Positions 1-10,307 of a stretch of DNA of 42,915 bases are shown here, one piece after another (the first letter of the stretch is position 1; each line of letters begins with the position of its first letter). The stretch is from Bacteroidales bacterium. Its GTDB lineage: Bacteria > Bacteroidota > Bacteroidia > Bacteroidales > UBA932. Position numbers and translations under genes: made by a program. The stretch is taken from positions 1 to 42,915 of the forward strand of contig JAKSJG010000010.1 in the NCBI GenBank assembly GCA_024398365.1, in the 5' to 3' direction. The notes under the pieces were generated by a model. The model had not been told where the DNA came from. It saw only the letters and a list, made by a program, of their open reading frames with translations, and did not search any database.

Positions 1-371
1 GCAACATCAACGGCAAGGTGATAATGTACGCCGACACCATCACCGACTCGATGCGTGAGACCATTGACGAGACAAACCGCAGACGCGAGAAGCAGGAGGC
101 ATACAACAGGGAGCACAACATCACCCCAACCCAGGTAGGCGGAGCCGCTCACAACACCCTTGCCAAGGGCTACACCCTGGACGAGAACACGGGCGAGGCC
201 CGCAAGCTGGCGGAGGACCCGATTTTGACAAATATGTCGAGGGAGCAGCTGCTCAAGGCAGTTGACCTCGCCAGGAAGAATATGGAAGAGGCTGCGGCAG
301 CGCTCGACTTCATGCGCGCCGCCCACTTCCGCGATGAAATGAATTCACTTAAGGCAATGCTCAGGGACTGA
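1..371 (+). CDS. uvrB: UvrB, excinuclease ABC subunit B (3' part only)
   Basis: This is the C-terminal part of the UvrB damage-recognition helicase-like subunit of nucleotide excision repair. The reading frame is open from the first base of the window, so the start lies outside it. The visible part begins with the end of the second helicase domain, with the segment GKVIMYAD and the run ETNRRREKQ, followed by NITPTQ. It ends in a typical UVR motif over about the last 45 residues (MSREQLLKAVDLARKNMEEA through FRDEM), which in this family contacts UvrC. The stop codon is one base before the start of the RelA/SpoT gene, and uvrA follows that, so the three genes are very likely co-transcribed. The identification is firm; only the truncation by the window edge limits it. 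Confidence 0.96.
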   Translation, partial: NINGKVIMYADTITDSMRETIDETNRRREKQEAYNREHNITPTQVGGAAHNTLAKGYTLDENTGEARKLAEDPILTNMSREQLLKAVDLARKNMEEAAAALDFMRAAHFRDEMNSLKAMLRD

Positions 372-372
372 T

Positions 373-2274
373 ATGATACCGGACAGGCTGACAAATATCA
401 TCAACTCCTACACCGAGGCCGACAAGGCAATGGTCTGCGAGGCCTATGCCCTGGCCGAAAAGGCTCTGGAGGGGAAAATGCGCGACAACCGCAGCCCTTT
501 CATTGAGCATCCTCTCGGAGTGTCGGAGATAGTCAGCCGCGAGATCGGTCTTCAGGCCGATGCCGTCACGGCAGTGTTCCTGCATGAGGCCACACGTTTC
601 CAGGGCGTAAGCGCGGCGGATGCCAACAAGGCCCTCGCACAGCTGGGAGGCCGTTTCCCGGCAGACATATTGGAGATGGCCAGGGGCCTGAACAACATAT
701 CATTCATCACGCTGCAGCAGACAGGACTCGACGGAGAGAAATACCGCAAGCTCATCATATCATACTCCAATGACCCGAGGGTGGTGCTGATCAAAATCGC
801 CGACAGGCTGGAAGTCCTGCGCAACATCGACAATCTGCCGCCGTCCAAGCGCAGTCCGAAGATCACGGAGTCCCTCCTGCTCTACTCCCCGCTGGCCCAC
901 CAGCTGGGTCTGTATCAGATCAAGAGCGAGATGGAGGACATCTGGCTGCGCATCATGGAGCCGGAGCAGTACCGCTCCATCACCAACCATCTGAAAGTCA
1001 CGGAGAAGGACCGCGAGGCCCTGACCACGCGCTTCATCGGGCCGCTCAAGGAGAAACTTGACCGCGAAGGCATCAAGTACAGCTTCAAGGCCAGGACCAA
1101 GAGCGCCTATTCGATATGGAAGAAGATGCAGGCGCAGAAGGTGCCTTTCGAGAAGATCTACGACGTATTCGCCATGCGTTTCATCATAGACTGCCCGCCG
1201 GTACGGGAGACGGAGCATGAACTCTGCTGGAAGGTGTATTCTCTGGTGACAGAGAAATACCAGCCTGACACGAGCAGGCTCAGGGACTGGCTGTCCCGCC
1301 CGAAGGCGAACGGCTACGAATCCCTGCACACCACGGTGACCACCGGGGAAGGCACGACGGTGGAAGTGCAGATACGCACTGTAAGGATGGACTTCGAGGC
1401 CGAACAGGGCCACGCTTCGCACTGGTCCTACAAGGGCGTAAGCAGCGAGGACGTCCTCAACGACTGGCTGAACCGCGTCCGTGACACCATGCACGAAGGA
1501 CGCTACCAGGATTACGGCCAGCTGCCGCACGCGCTGCTCAACCAGGTCTATGTATTCACCCCGTCAGGGGACCTGAGGGAATTGCGCGCAGGCGCCACCG
1601 TACTTGACTTCGCATTCAACATACACTCCAATGTGGGCCGCAGATGCAGCGGAGCTCGCATCAACGGACGTATAGTGCCTATACGCGAGGAGCTTCATAC
1701 CGGCGAGGTGGTGGAGATCCTCACTGCGAAGAACCAGAAGCCAAACCCGGACTGGCTCAACTTCGTGGTCACCTCCAAGGCGAGAAGCAAGATACGCCAG
1801 ATACTCAAGGAAGACGAGAACCGCGCCAGCGCAGCCGGCAAGGACCTGCTGACGCGCCGACTGAAGAACTGGAAGCTCGAGATGAGCGACACCCAGCTCG
1901 CGGAGATGGTCAAGAAATTCAGGATGAAGACCATCAACGAGTTCTTCGCCGCCATAGGCAACGGAGACATGGACATCATGGACGTCAAGGAATTCCTCGA
2001 CGCCCGCAACCTGCCGGCGACGGCCGAAGCCCAGAACAGGCAGGACCATGCCCAGATGCGCGAAGCCGTATCAGGGGACCTGATCATAGAGGGCGGCCTG
2101 GGCAAGGTGAGCTACAAGATGGCAAAATGCTGCAACCCCGAAAGGGGCGATGACATATTCGGTTTCATAACAATCAAGGACGGGCTCAAGATACACAGGA
2201 TGTCCTGCCCGAATGCGGCAAGACTCATCAGTGACTACCCTTACAGAGTCCAGAAAGTCCGTTGGAAAAAGTGA
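373..2274 (+). CDS. RelA/SpoT-family (p)ppGpp synthetase, hydrolase site degenerate and ACT domain absent
   Basis: This 633-residue RelA/SpoT homologue makes and, in other members, degrades the alarmone (p)ppGpp in the cytoplasm. Domain order is an HD hydrolase-like region (about 20-180), a synthetase domain (about 215-365, with [21 protein letters not shown] and EVQIRT), a TGS domain (about 385-450, YVFTPSGDL) and a cysteine/histidine segment (about 570-620, [14 protein letters not shown] and HRMSCPNA). In the hydrolase part His46 and Asp144 are kept. The usual HD-x-x-ED motif, however, reads H71-E-A-T-R-F, so the metal-binding HD and the catalytic ED pair are lost. The protein ends just after the cysteine segment, so the C-terminal ACT domain of full-length Rel (about 730 residues) is missing. 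I infer a synthetase-biased enzyme. It sits 1 nt after uvrB and 3 nt before uvrA. Confidence 0.93.
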   Translation: MIPDRLTNIINSYTEADKAMVCEAYALAEKALEGKMRDNRSPFIEHPLGVSEIVSREIGLQADAVTAVFLHEATRFQGVSAADANKALAQLGGRFPADILEMARGLNNISFITLQQTGLDGEKYRKLIISYSNDPRVVLIKIADRLEVLRNIDNLPPSKRSPKITESLLLYSPLAHQLGLYQIKSEMEDIWLRIMEPEQYRSITNHLKVTEKDREALTTRFIGPLKEKLDREGIKYSFKARTKSAYSIWKKMQAQKVPFEKIYDVFAMRFIIDCPPVRETEHELCWKVYSLVTEKYQPDTSRLRDWLSRPKANGYESLHTTVTTGEGTTVEVQIRTVRMDFEAEQGHASHWSYKGVSSEDVLNDWLNRVRDTMHEGRYQDYGQLPHALLNQVYVFTPSGDLRELRAGATVLDFAFNIHSNVGRRCSGARINGRIVPIREELHTGEVVEILTAKNQKPNPDWLNFVVTSKARSKIRQILKEDENRASAAGKDLLTRRLKNWKLEMSDTQLAEMVKKFRMKTINEFFAAIGNGDMDIMDVKEFLDARNLPATAEAQNRQDHAQMREAVSGDLIIEGGLGKVSYKMAKCCNPERGDDIFGFITIKDGLKIHRMSCPNAARLISDYPYRVQKVRWKK

Positions 2275-2277
2275 CAT

Positions 2278-5097
2278 ATGGCAGACGAATATATACATAT
2301 CAAAGGTGCGCACGGCAACAATCTCAAGAACATAGACCTTGACATCCCACGTGGCAAACTTGTAGTGATCACCGGAGTGTCTGGCTCGGGCAAATCCACC
2401 CTGGCCTTCGACACGCTGTTCGCGGAGGGCCAGAGGCGCTTCGCGGAGAGCCTCTCCGCATTCGCCAGACAGTTCCTTGACAGGATGTCCAAACCTGCTG
2501 TGGATCTGATCTCCGGCATACCGCCGGCCATCGCCATAAGCCAGAAGGTCACCACGCGCAACCCGCGCTCCACCGTGGCAAGCAGCACAGAGATATACGA
2601 TTACCTGAGGCTGCTCTACGCCAAGATAGGCCGCACATACTCGCCTGTCTCAGGCGAGGAAGTACACTGCGACACCTCCAAGAGCGTCACCGAATACATA
2701 TTCAAACTCAAGGAGGAAGGCTACGTGCTCGTTCTGGCGGACATTCGCTGGGAGGAGGACGGCAAGGTGGAGAAGCTCCTCGGCCTCAAGGAGGAAGGCT
2801 TCATCAGGATGGCCTCCGAATCCGGAGAGGTCGTGCGCATAGAGAATGTGCTCACGGACATGGACAGCTTTGCGGGCCGCAGGATGTTCCTCCTGGTGGA
2901 CCGCATCTCCGCACAGGACAACGACGAGAACCGCAGCCGCGCACTCGACTCAGTGCAGACCGCCTTCAGCCGCGGTTCAGGCAGGATGGGTATTTTCGCA
3001 GGCGGAGCCCTGCGTGAATTCTCCAATATCTTCGAGGCGGACGGCATACTCTTCGAGGAGCCGAGCGAATACCTCTTCAGCTACAACAACCCGCTGGGCG
3101 CATGTCCGGTATGCGGAGGATTCGGAAAGATATCAGGCATAGACGAAGCTCTGGTCATCCCGGAGCAGGCCAAGAGCGTCTATGAAGACTGCGTGGCATG
3201 CTGGAGAGGTGAAGTGATGAAGCATTTCAAGGACGAACTCATAATGAACGCCGAGCGCTTCAACTTCCCTATTCACAAGCCATACTGCGAGCTCACGAAG
3301 GAGCAGAAGGAACTGCTCTGGAGCGGGAACAAGTACTTCACCGGCATAGACCCATTCTTCAAATGGATAGAGAGCCAGAAGTACAAGGTACAGTTCAGAT
3401 ACATGCTCAGCCGTTATTCCGGCCAGACCACATGCCGCGCCTGCGGAGGCAGCAGGCTGCGCAAGGAGGCGCTCTATGTCAAGGTAGGCGGCAAGGACAT
3501 CAACGAGCTGATGAACATGCCTATCGGCGAACTCGGCAAATTCGTACACGATCTGCAGGACAAGCTCGACCCATACGAGAAAGTTCTGGCCGAAAGGCCT
3601 CTCAAGGAACTCGGGCAGAGGCTTGAATATATCAATTCGGTAGGTCTCTCCTACCTCACCCTCAACCGCGCGTCGAATACCCTCAGCGGCGGTGAGAGCC
3701 AGCGCATCAACCTGGTCAGCTCGCTGGGCAGCAACCTCGTGGGCTCCATGTACATACTCGACGAGCCGAGCATAGGCCTCCACTCGCGCGATACCGAAAG
3801 ACTCATAGAAGTGCTCAAGAAGCTGCGCGACCTGGGCAACACGGTGATAATAGTAGAGCATGACGAGCAGATAATGCGCGCTGCGGATATGATAATCGAC
3901 ATAGGTCCGGGCGCCGGCACCTATGGCGGAGAAGTCGTTTACCGCGGTCCGGTCGCAGAGGGCATCAAGGCCCGCAAGGCTCTGGCAGCCAAGGGCAAGG
4001 AGCCGGAAGTGCGCTCCCTCACCATAGACTACCTGTCGGGCATAAGCCCTATCGAACAGCGCAGGAAGCGCAGGCCGGGCAACTACGGCATCGAAGTGGT
4101 CGGCGCACGACAGAACAATCTCAAGGACATCACAGTCCGTTTCCCGCTCAGATGCATGACCGTAGTCACAGGAGTCAGCGGAAGCGGCAAGTCATCCCTG
4201 GTGGGAGACATACTCTACCCCGCCATCTACAGGCACATCAACCAGATGGGCGACAAACCTGGCATTTTCAGGGAACTCCGCGGTGACCTCAAGAAAATAT
4301 CTTCAGTGGAATACGTGGACCAGAATCCTATAGGCAAGAGCTCCCGCTCCAATCCCGTGACATATCTGAAGGTCTATGATGACATACGCAAGCTCTACTC
4401 CGAGCAGCCTTATGCCAAGATGAACGGCTACGGTCATTCCCATTTCTCCTTCAATATCGATGGCGGACGCTGTCCGGAATGCCAGGGCGAAGGCGTCATC
4501 AAGATCGAAATGCAGTTCATGGCCGACGTGACCATGGTGTGCGAGGCCTGCGGCGGAAAGCGTTTCCAGCCGGATATCCTGGAAGTGCGCTACAAGGGCA
4601 AGAATATCAGCGACGTGCTGAACATGAGCGTGAGTGAGGCGATAGAATTTTTCGGCTCACAGCCGGAACCTCTGGCAAAAAGGATAGCGGAAAAACTCCA
4701 GCCGCTGGTGGATGTGGGTCTGTCCTACGTCAGCCTCGGCCAGAGCAGCAGCACTCTCAGCGGCGGAGAAAGCCAGCGCATCAAGCTGGCCTATTTCCTG
4801 GGCAGGGACGCGTCTTCCAACGAATCCATATTGTTCATCTTCGACGAGCCTACGACAGGCCTGCATTATTATGACATCGCCAAACTGCTGAAGGCCTTCG
4901 ACGCACTAGTCGCCCGCGGCCACAGCATCATTGTAGTGGAACACAATCTTGAGATAATCAAGGCAGCGGACTGGATCATAGAGATGGGTCCTGACGCAGG
5001 AGACAAGGGCGGTCAGGTCATCTTCGAGGGCACGCCCGAAGATCTGGCAGGACGCGGAGACATACCTACAGGCAGAATATTGGCAAGCAGTTTATAA
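2278..5097 (+). CDS. uvrA: UvrA, excinuclease ABC subunit A
   Basis: UvrA is the ATPase that finds helix-distorting DNA lesions and loads UvrB in nucleotide excision repair. The 939-residue protein has two ABC-type ATPase halves. The first Walker A is GVSGSGKST at residues 33-41 and the second is GVSGSGKSS near residue 640. Each half has an LSGGESQRI signature, followed by DEPSIGLH in the first and DEPTTGLH in the second. Zinc-binding cysteine pairs are visible as CPVCGG and CRACGG in the first half and CPECQG and CEACGG in the second. Length and motifs are those of a complete class I UvrA. The ATG lies 3 nt after the RelA/SpoT stop. Together with uvrB upstream this gives a repair operon with a stringent-response gene embedded in it. 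Confidence 0.97.
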   Translation: MADEYIHIKGAHGNNLKNIDLDIPRGKLVVITGVSGSGKSTLAFDTLFAEGQRRFAESLSAFARQFLDRMSKPAVDLISGIPPAIAISQKVTTRNPRSTVASSTEIYDYLRLLYAKIGRTYSPVSGEEVHCDTSKSVTEYIFKLKEEGYVLVLADIRWEEDGKVEKLLGLKEEGFIRMASESGEVVRIENVLTDMDSFAGRRMFLLVDRISAQDNDENRSRALDSVQTAFSRGSGRMGIFAGGALREFSNIFEADGILFEEPSEYLFSYNNPLGACPVCGGFGKISGIDEALVIPEQAKSVYEDCVACWRGEVMKHFKDELIMNAERFNFPIHKPYCELTKEQKELLWSGNKYFTGIDPFFKWIESQKYKVQFRYMLSRYSGQTTCRACGGSRLRKEALYVKVGGKDINELMNMPIGELGKFVHDLQDKLDPYEKVLAERPLKELGQRLEYINSVGLSYLTLNRASNTLSGGESQRINLVSSLGSNLVGSMYILDEPSIGLHSRDTERLIEVLKKLRDLGNTVIIVEHDEQIMRAADMIIDIGPGAGTYGGEVVYRGPVAEGIKARKALAAKGKEPEVRSLTIDYLSGISPIEQRRKRRPGNYGIEVVGARQNNLKDITVRFPLRCMTVVTGVSGSGKSSLVGDILYPAIYRHINQMGDKPGIFRELRGDLKKISSVEYVDQNPIGKSSRSNPVTYLKVYDDIRKLYSEQPYAKMNGYGHSHFSFNIDGGRCPECQGEGVIKIEMQFMADVTMVCEACGGKRFQPDILEVRYKGKNISDVLNMSVSEAIEFFGSQPEPLAKRIAEKLQPLVDVGLSYVSLGQSSSTLSGGESQRIKLAYFLGRDASSNESILFIFDEPTTGLHYYDIAKLLKAFDALVARGHSIIVVEHNLEIIKAADWIIEMGPDAGDKGGQVIFEGTPEDLAGRGDIPTGRILASSL

Positions 5098-5106
5098 CCA
5101 GTCCCA

Positions 5107-6232
5107 ATGAAGACATTCATCAAAGAGGTGACCGACAGGAGGAGCCTCAGAGCATTCGTCAAGTTTCCCAACAGAATGTACAGGAATGAGAAGTACTACG
5201 TTCCAACTCTGGAAAGCGCGGACATGGACGCTCTGGACAGAAATAAGAACCACGCTTTCGAAGTGTGCGAATCCTGCTATTGGCTGGCATACGATGAGTC
5301 CGGTACTGCCGTCGGCAGGATAGCGGGCATCATAAACCGTGCATACAATGAGAAAATGAATATCCGTCAGGCAAGGTTCGGATTCATGGATTTCATAGAT
5401 GACAACAATGTCGTTGACGCCCTTTTCGCTTCAGTCTCCTCATGGGCGCGCGAGAAAGGGATGGAGACGCTCTGCGGGCCGCTCGGATTCCTCGAATTCG
5501 ATGCCTCCGGTGTGCTTGTCGAAGGATATGACGAACTTCCTACCGCCTACGGCAAATACAATTTCCCGTATTACTCAAGCCAGCTCGAGAGGTTGGGATT
5601 TTCCAAGGACACGGACTGGATAGAAAGCCTTGTCACGCTCCCATATCCATTCACGGACAAATATGAGAAGGCCGCTCCGAGTGTGGCAGAACGATATAAG
5701 GTGCATATCGAACGGCTTAAAAAACAAGAAGCATATGGTGAGCTGTTTCGATGAGATGGCCGATCTGCTCAACCGGGCTTACAGCAGGATCCACGGCTTC
5801 TCGGAGCTGACTCCGGGTCAGATAGAGGATCTCAAGGCGCAGTTCGTCCCGAATCTCAATCCTGAATTTGTGGGCATAGTCAGGGACGAAAACGAGAGGA
5901 TAGTCGGATTCGGCATCTGCATGCCTTCGCTTGCGAAAGCGATGCAGAAGTGCGGAGGAAAGTTGTTCCCGTTCGGATTCATACATGTCCTGCATGCCAT
6001 AAATCATAACGACACCATAGACTCACTGCTTATTGGCATCGATGATCAATACAAGCGCAAGGGTGTCAACGCCCTCATCTTTGCCGCCATATCCCCTGCC
6101 ATTCGCAAATACGGTATCAGGTTCGTCGAGACCACCAGGGAACTTGAGGATAACAACAGTGTCCAGAATCTCTGGAAGAAATTCGAATACCGCAATCACA
6201 AAAGGGCGAGGTGCTATGCCAAGGCCCTCTGA
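5107..6232 (+). pseudogene. GNAT-like acetyltransferase gene split by a frameshift
   Basis: Two overlapping frames together encode one protein. The first runs from ATG 5107 to a TGA at 5752-5754 (215 residues). The second continues in the +1 frame to 6232, and if translated alone could start at ATG 5735. The N-terminal half (start MKTFIKEV, with PNRMYRNEKYYVP) and the C-terminal half (KLFPFGFIH, then VNALIFAAI and KKFEYRNHKRAR near the end) resemble a roughly 375-residue GNAT-like family common in Bacteroidales. The frames join at a run of six A at 5719-5724. Removing one A gives an uninterrupted 374-codon gene. This could be a real inactivating slip, a phase-variable tract, or a base-calling error. 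The start is 10 nt after uvrA, so it may be read through from that operon, and a strong terminator follows. Confidence 0.8.
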
Positions 6233-6241
6233 CATATATGA

Positions 6242-6283
6242 AACCAAAAAGGCCGGGCAAGTGATTGCCCGGCCTTTTTGGTT
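6242..6283. terminator. Bidirectional hairpin terminator
   Basis: A perfect 19-bp inverted repeat (6242-6260 and 6265-6283) with a 4-nt GTGA loop. The GC-rich inner part is flanked by A5 on the left arm and T5 on the right arm, so it has terminator form on both strands. It separates the convergent acetyltransferase-like gene and the TPR gene. Confidence 0.92.
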
Positions 6284-6297
6284 GTATCTGTAAGAAA

Positions 6298-7605
6298 TTA
6301 GTTCTTGAGGAAGTTGTCGTAGAACTCGTACTTGTCCTTCATGCCGTCTTCTGTACGGAAACGGAAGTAGATGTTCTTGAGGTACTCTGCAACGGCCTTC
6401 TTGATCTCAGGGTCGTCAGACTTCTTGAATGACTCCTCGAATGGCTCGATAGCGGTCTTGAGGGCTGCGTTCATGTCATTTACATAAGCAGTGTACTTGG
6501 CGTCATCCATTTCAGCATTTGCCTTCTCCTGGAGTTCAACAGCGTGATCGTAGTAAAGGATACCTACGCTGAGGATACCGTAAACATAATTCTTGTCAAT
6601 CTCTGAAGACTTGCGGAAGAGCTTCTCTGCATTCTCGATATCACCGAGCTTCTTGTAAACGTCACCTTCTACATAGTAGAGGCTGGCATTCTTAGGCTCA
6701 TTTGCCTGAGCTGTGTGGAGGAGGTCGAAGAGTTTGTTGGTATCTTCACCTGATTCGCGGTAGAGGTTGATGAGGCCGATGAGGACGCCCTGGCTCTTAG
6801 GATACTTGATGAAACCGTCTTCGAGGACAGCCTTTGCACTGGCTGTATCCTTTGCCTGGAGGTAGATGTTGGAAAGATTTGAGAATACATTGCCTTCCTG
6901 GTAAACACCCATGTCAATGCTCTTCTTGTAGTAGGTGACAGCCTTGTCATTGTTGCCAGCGAGACCAGCAACGAGGGCTGTGTAATAAGTGTTGAGGCTA
7001 TCAACCTTGCCTACCACCTTGTTGTCGAAGCATGAGAGTGACTTCTCGAAGAGATCTGTTGACTTGGCGAAGTTACCGAGATAGTAGTTGTTGAGAGCTT
7101 CATTTGAATACTTGTTGTGAAGGTCTTCCAGCTTTGCGGCGATATCCTTGGTCTTGGAGCCCTTGGTATCGAGTTCAGCTGCCTTGAGGAGAGCTTCCTT
7201 GGCCTTGCCGAGGAGGTCACCTTCAACTGCAGGCTTTGTTATGAGGAAGAAGTCGAGAAGACCGGCCTCGTTGTAATAGAGATCCTTGTCAGCATAGTGG
7301 TCAACAGAGTAATTCTTGCCCTGAACCTTTACATTATCTGTAGAAAGGATCTGCTGCTTGCCGAGAATCATCTTCACCTCAGTGCGCTGTGTTCCACCGA
7401 TAAGGTTGAGTGCCGGCTGATCATAAGCGCCGATGTAGGCATTGGCAAGAGTGAGCCAGGTAGGGACCTTGGCTGCCTTCTTTGCGTCGTTGGCTGCAGC
7501 AACTGCCTTGTCGACAAGTTTCTTTGCATCAGCGACTGTTTTAGGCTGTGCGTTTGCAGATACTACTGAAAGTACAAGCGCAAAAGCTAAAATGATTTTT
7601 TTCAT
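6298..7605 (-). CDS. Secreted tetratricopeptide-repeat protein
   Basis: A 435-residue exported protein of unknown specific role. The start MKKIILAFALVLSVVSANAQ is a clear type I signal peptide, with cleavage likely after NAQ, so the mature protein should be periplasmic or surface-exposed. From about residue 120 to 370 it is made of helical TPR-like repeats, for example NYYLGNFAKSTDLFEKSL, ALVAGLAGNNDKAVTYYKKS and EGDVYKKLGDIENAEKLFRK. TPR proteins act as scaffolds for protein-protein contacts; nothing here shows the partner. The start lies 20 nt after the gyrA stop in the same direction. It is therefore probably transcribed with gyrA, although an own promoter in the AT-rich gap cannot be excluded. 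Confidence 0.85.
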   Translation of the reverse strand: MKKIILAFALVLSVVSANAQPKTVADAKKLVDKAVAAANDAKKAAKVPTWLTLANAYIGAYDQPALNLIGGTQRTEVKMILGKQQILSTDNVKVQGKNYSVDHYADKDLYYNEAGLLDFFLITKPAVEGDLLGKAKEALLKAAELDTKGSKTKDIAAKLEDLHNKYSNEALNNYYLGNFAKSTDLFEKSLSCFDNKVVGKVDSLNTYYTALVAGLAGNNDKAVTYYKKSIDMGVYQEGNVFSNLSNIYLQAKDTASAKAVLEDGFIKYPKSQGVLIGLINLYRESGEDTNKLFDLLHTAQANEPKNASLYYVEGDVYKKLGDIENAEKLFRKSSEIDKNYVYGILSVGILYYDHAVELQEKANAEMDDAKYTAYVNDMNAALKTAIEPFEESFKKSDDPEIKKAVAEYLKNIYFRFRTEDGMKDKYEFYDNFLKN

Positions 7606-7625
7606 AATTGAGAATAAATTAAAGA

Positions 7626-10238
7626 TTATAAATTATTATTTTCTGTTGATGGTGCAATTGATTCTTCGGTTGCAGGGGCATCTGAGCCCTCAGCGGCTGG
7701 TACGTCAACTATCGTGCCATTGTCCGGATCCTCGCTCTTGGACACTGCGCAGACAGCAGCGATGCTGTCGCCTTCGCGCAGGCTGATGAGCTTGACGCCC
7801 TGGGTTGCACGGCCTGCGACACGGATGTCGGATACAGCCGTACGGATGGTGATGCCGGACTTGTTGATGATCATCAGGTCGTTGTCATCGTCCACTGCCT
7901 TGATGGCCACGAGCGAGCCGGTCTTCTCAGTGATGTTGATGGTCTTGACGCCCTTACCGCCACGGTGGGTGATACGGTATTCGTCGAGGTCGGACTGCTT
8001 GCCGTAGCCGTTCTCGCTGACGATGAGTATGCGCTTTGCACTCAGCTGAGGGTTGATGCAGACCATGCCGATGACCTCATCGTCATCCTCGATATTGATA
8101 CCGCGTACGCCTGTTGCCGTACGGCCGATGGCCCTGGCATCCTCTTCAGGGAAGCGGCAGCACTTGCCGTTGCGTCCCGCGAGCAGGATGTCGCTCTTGC
8201 CGTCCGTGATCGCAACCTCGAGGAGTTCGTCTCCGTCCTTGACGTTGATGGCGATGATGCCGTTTGCGCGAGGACGTGAGTAAGCCTCGACGAGAGTCTT
8301 CTTGATGACGCCCTGCTTGGTGGCCATCACGATATAATTGTTGTTGATGAATTCCTCATCCTCGAGATTGCCGACATTGATGTATGCCTTGACCTTGTCG
8401 TCAGGGTCGATGTTGATGACGTTCTGGATGGCGCGGCCCTTGGATGCCTTGGCGCCTTCCGGTACGTTGTAAACCTTGAGCCAGTAGCACTTTCCGTTTT
8501 GAGTGAAGAGCATCAGAGTGCTGTGCATGTTGGCCACGTAGATATGCTCGATGAAATCCTCTTCGCGTGTGGTGCTGCCCTTGCTGCCCACGCCGCCTCT
8601 GTTCTGGAGACGGTAGTCGGCGAGAGAGGTGCGCTTGATATAGCCCAGGTGGGAGATGGTGATAACCACATCCTCGTCAGGATAGAAGTCTTCAGGATTG
8701 AAATCCTCGTCAGCGGATGCTTCAATCATTGTGCGGCGCTCGTCGCCGTAATCGGCCTTGAGCTGCTGCATCTCCTCCTTGATGATGGCCAGCTGCATGT
8801 CAACGTTGGCCAGCACGTCCCTGAGGTGGTGGATGAGGACTTCGAGATCGTCATATTCCGCCTGGAGCTTGTTGCGCTCCAGACCTGTGAGTGCGCGGAG
8901 CTTCATCTCCACGATGGCCTCGGCCTGTATCTCGCTGAAGCCGAACTTGCTGACGAGACCTTCACGGGCCTCCTGAACGGTCTTGGACCCACGGATGTGC
9001 TCAATGATGAGGTCAATGATGTCCAATGCCTTGAGCAGGCCTTCCAGTATGTGGGCGCGCTTCTCGGCCTTGTCGAGGTCGAACTTGGTGCGGCGCACTA
9101 CAACCTCGTGGCGGTGCTCCACGAAATATTTGATAAGCTCCTTGAGGTTGAGCAGACGTGGACGTCCATCCACAAGGGCGATATTGTTGACTGAGAAATT
9201 TGACTGGAGCTGGGTGTACTTGAAGAGGCTGTTGAGCACTACGTTGGATACAGCGCCCTGCTTCAGCTTGATGACTATGCGCATACCGCGGCGGTCACTC
9301 TCATCGTTGATGTAGGAGATGCCGTCGAGCTTCTTGTCCTCAACGAGCTCCGCGATCTTCTCGATGAGCTCACGCTTGTTGACCTGATAAGGAATCTCTG
9401 TCACCACGATGGTCTCGCGGCCGTTTGCAGAGGTCTCGATGTCAGTCTTGGAGCGGATGACGATGCGGCCACGTCCGGTCTCGAACGCGTCGCGTATGCC
9501 CTTGTAGCCCTGAATGATACCGCCGGTAGGGAAATCAGGGGCCTTGATGTGCTGCATCAGGCCTTCCACGGTGATGTCAGGGTCGTCGATATAAGCGCAG
9601 ATGGCATCGCAGCATTCGCCGAGGTTGTGAGGCGCCATGTTGGTGGCCATACCTACGGCGATACCGTCGGAACCGTTGAGCAGAAGCATAGGGGCCTTGG
9701 AAGGGAGCACCGTAGGCTCAGGGAACTCGCCGTCGAAGTTAGGCTTGAAATCCACAACGTCCTTGTCAAGGTCGGCGAGCACCTCTCCCGCTATCTTCTG
9801 GAGCTTTGCCTCGGTGTAACGCATTGCCGCCGCCGAGTCGCCGTCGATGGAACCGAAGTTGCCCTGTCCGAATACCAGAGGGTAGCGCAGGCACCAGTCC
9901 TGTGCCATGTGAACCATGGCGCCATAGACGCTGGAGTCACCGTGCGGATGGTACTTACCGAGCACTTCGCCGACGATACGGGCGGACTTCTTGACGCCGG
10001 AATTGGATGTCAGTCCGAGGCCGTACATACCATAGAGGATGCGGCGGTGCACAGGCTTCATTCCGTCCCTTACGTCAGGAAGGGCGCGAGCCACGATCAC
10101 GGACATCGAATAGTCGATGTACGCGGTCTTCATTTCGCTTTCGATATCTATTGGGATGATCTTGCCCACAGGTGCCACATCCATCTCATCCATAGCGCCT
10201 TGGGCATTCACTTCATTAATATTCTTTTCTTCGTCCAT
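7626..10238 (-). CDS. gyrA: DNA gyrase subunit A
   Basis: GyrA is the DNA-cleaving and wrapping subunit of gyrase, which introduces negative supercoils. I chose ATG 10238 (870 residues, start [10 protein letters not shown]). A TTG 63 nt further upstream keeps the frame open but lies in the likely promoter. The catalytic tyrosine is Tyr131 in [10 protein letters not shown]. The quinolone-binding region reads [12 protein letters not shown] (97-108), with Ser102 present and Gly at the place of E. coli Asp87; this may be the native state in this group. The C-terminal DNA-wrapping propeller contains a GyrA-box-like HRGGKG, which favours gyrase over topoisomerase IV. The last 40 residues are an acidic, low-complexity tail. 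The TPR gene follows after 20 nt. Confidence 0.96.
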   Translation of the reverse strand: MDEEKNINEVNAQGAMDEMDVAPVGKIIPIDIESEMKTAYIDYSMSVIVARALPDVRDGMKPVHRRILYGMYGLGLTSNSGVKKSARIVGEVLGKYHPHGDSSVYGAMVHMAQDWCLRYPLVFGQGNFGSIDGDSAAAMRYTEAKLQKIAGEVLADLDKDVVDFKPNFDGEFPEPTVLPSKAPMLLLNGSDGIAVGMATNMAPHNLGECCDAICAYIDDPDITVEGLMQHIKAPDFPTGGIIQGYKGIRDAFETGRGRIVIRSKTDIETSANGRETIVVTEIPYQVNKRELIEKIAELVEDKKLDGISYINDESDRRGMRIVIKLKQGAVSNVVLNSLFKYTQLQSNFSVNNIALVDGRPRLLNLKELIKYFVEHRHEVVVRRTKFDLDKAEKRAHILEGLLKALDIIDLIIEHIRGSKTVQEAREGLVSKFGFSEIQAEAIVEMKLRALTGLERNKLQAEYDDLEVLIHHLRDVLANVDMQLAIIKEEMQQLKADYGDERRTMIEASADEDFNPEDFYPDEDVVITISHLGYIKRTSLADYRLQNRGGVGSKGSTTREEDFIEHIYVANMHSTLMLFTQNGKCYWLKVYNVPEGAKASKGRAIQNVINIDPDDKVKAYINVGNLEDEEFINNNYIVMATKQGVIKKTLVEAYSRPRANGIIAINVKDGDELLEVAITDGKSDILLAGRNGKCCRFPEEDARAIGRTATGVRGINIEDDDEVIGMVCINPQLSAKRILIVSENGYGKQSDLDEYRITHRGGKGVKTINITEKTGSLVAIKAVDDDNDLMIINKSGITIRTAVSDIRVAGRATQGVKLISLREGDSIAAVCAVSKSEDPDNGTIVDVPAAEGSDAPATEESIAPSTENNNL

Positions 10239-10270
10239 TTCTCTTGCCTTTTCAGGTTTCAAATAACTTG

Positions 10271-10302
10271 TAAATGTACGAAGAAATTTCGATTTCTGCA
10301 AA
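10271..10302 (-). promoter_or_regulatory. Putative gyrA promoter (Bacteroidetes type)
   Basis: On the minus strand TTTG (10299-10302) is followed after 20 nt by TACATTTA (10271-10278), one base off the TAnnTTTG -7 consensus. Transcription would start near 10265, giving a leader of about 26 nt before the chosen ATG. This supports the internal ATG over the upstream TTG. Confidence 0.6.
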
Positions 10303-10307
10303 TGAAA

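Noticed and set aside
5716-5727. Programmed +1 frameshift like that of prfB
   Set aside because: There is no in-frame stop at the slip site and no internal Shine-Dalgarno at the right distance; a simple A insertion or sequencing error is more likely.
10239-10301. Upstream TTG start for gyrA
   Set aside because: The extra 21 codons cover the likely promoter and do not match the usual gyrA N-terminus.
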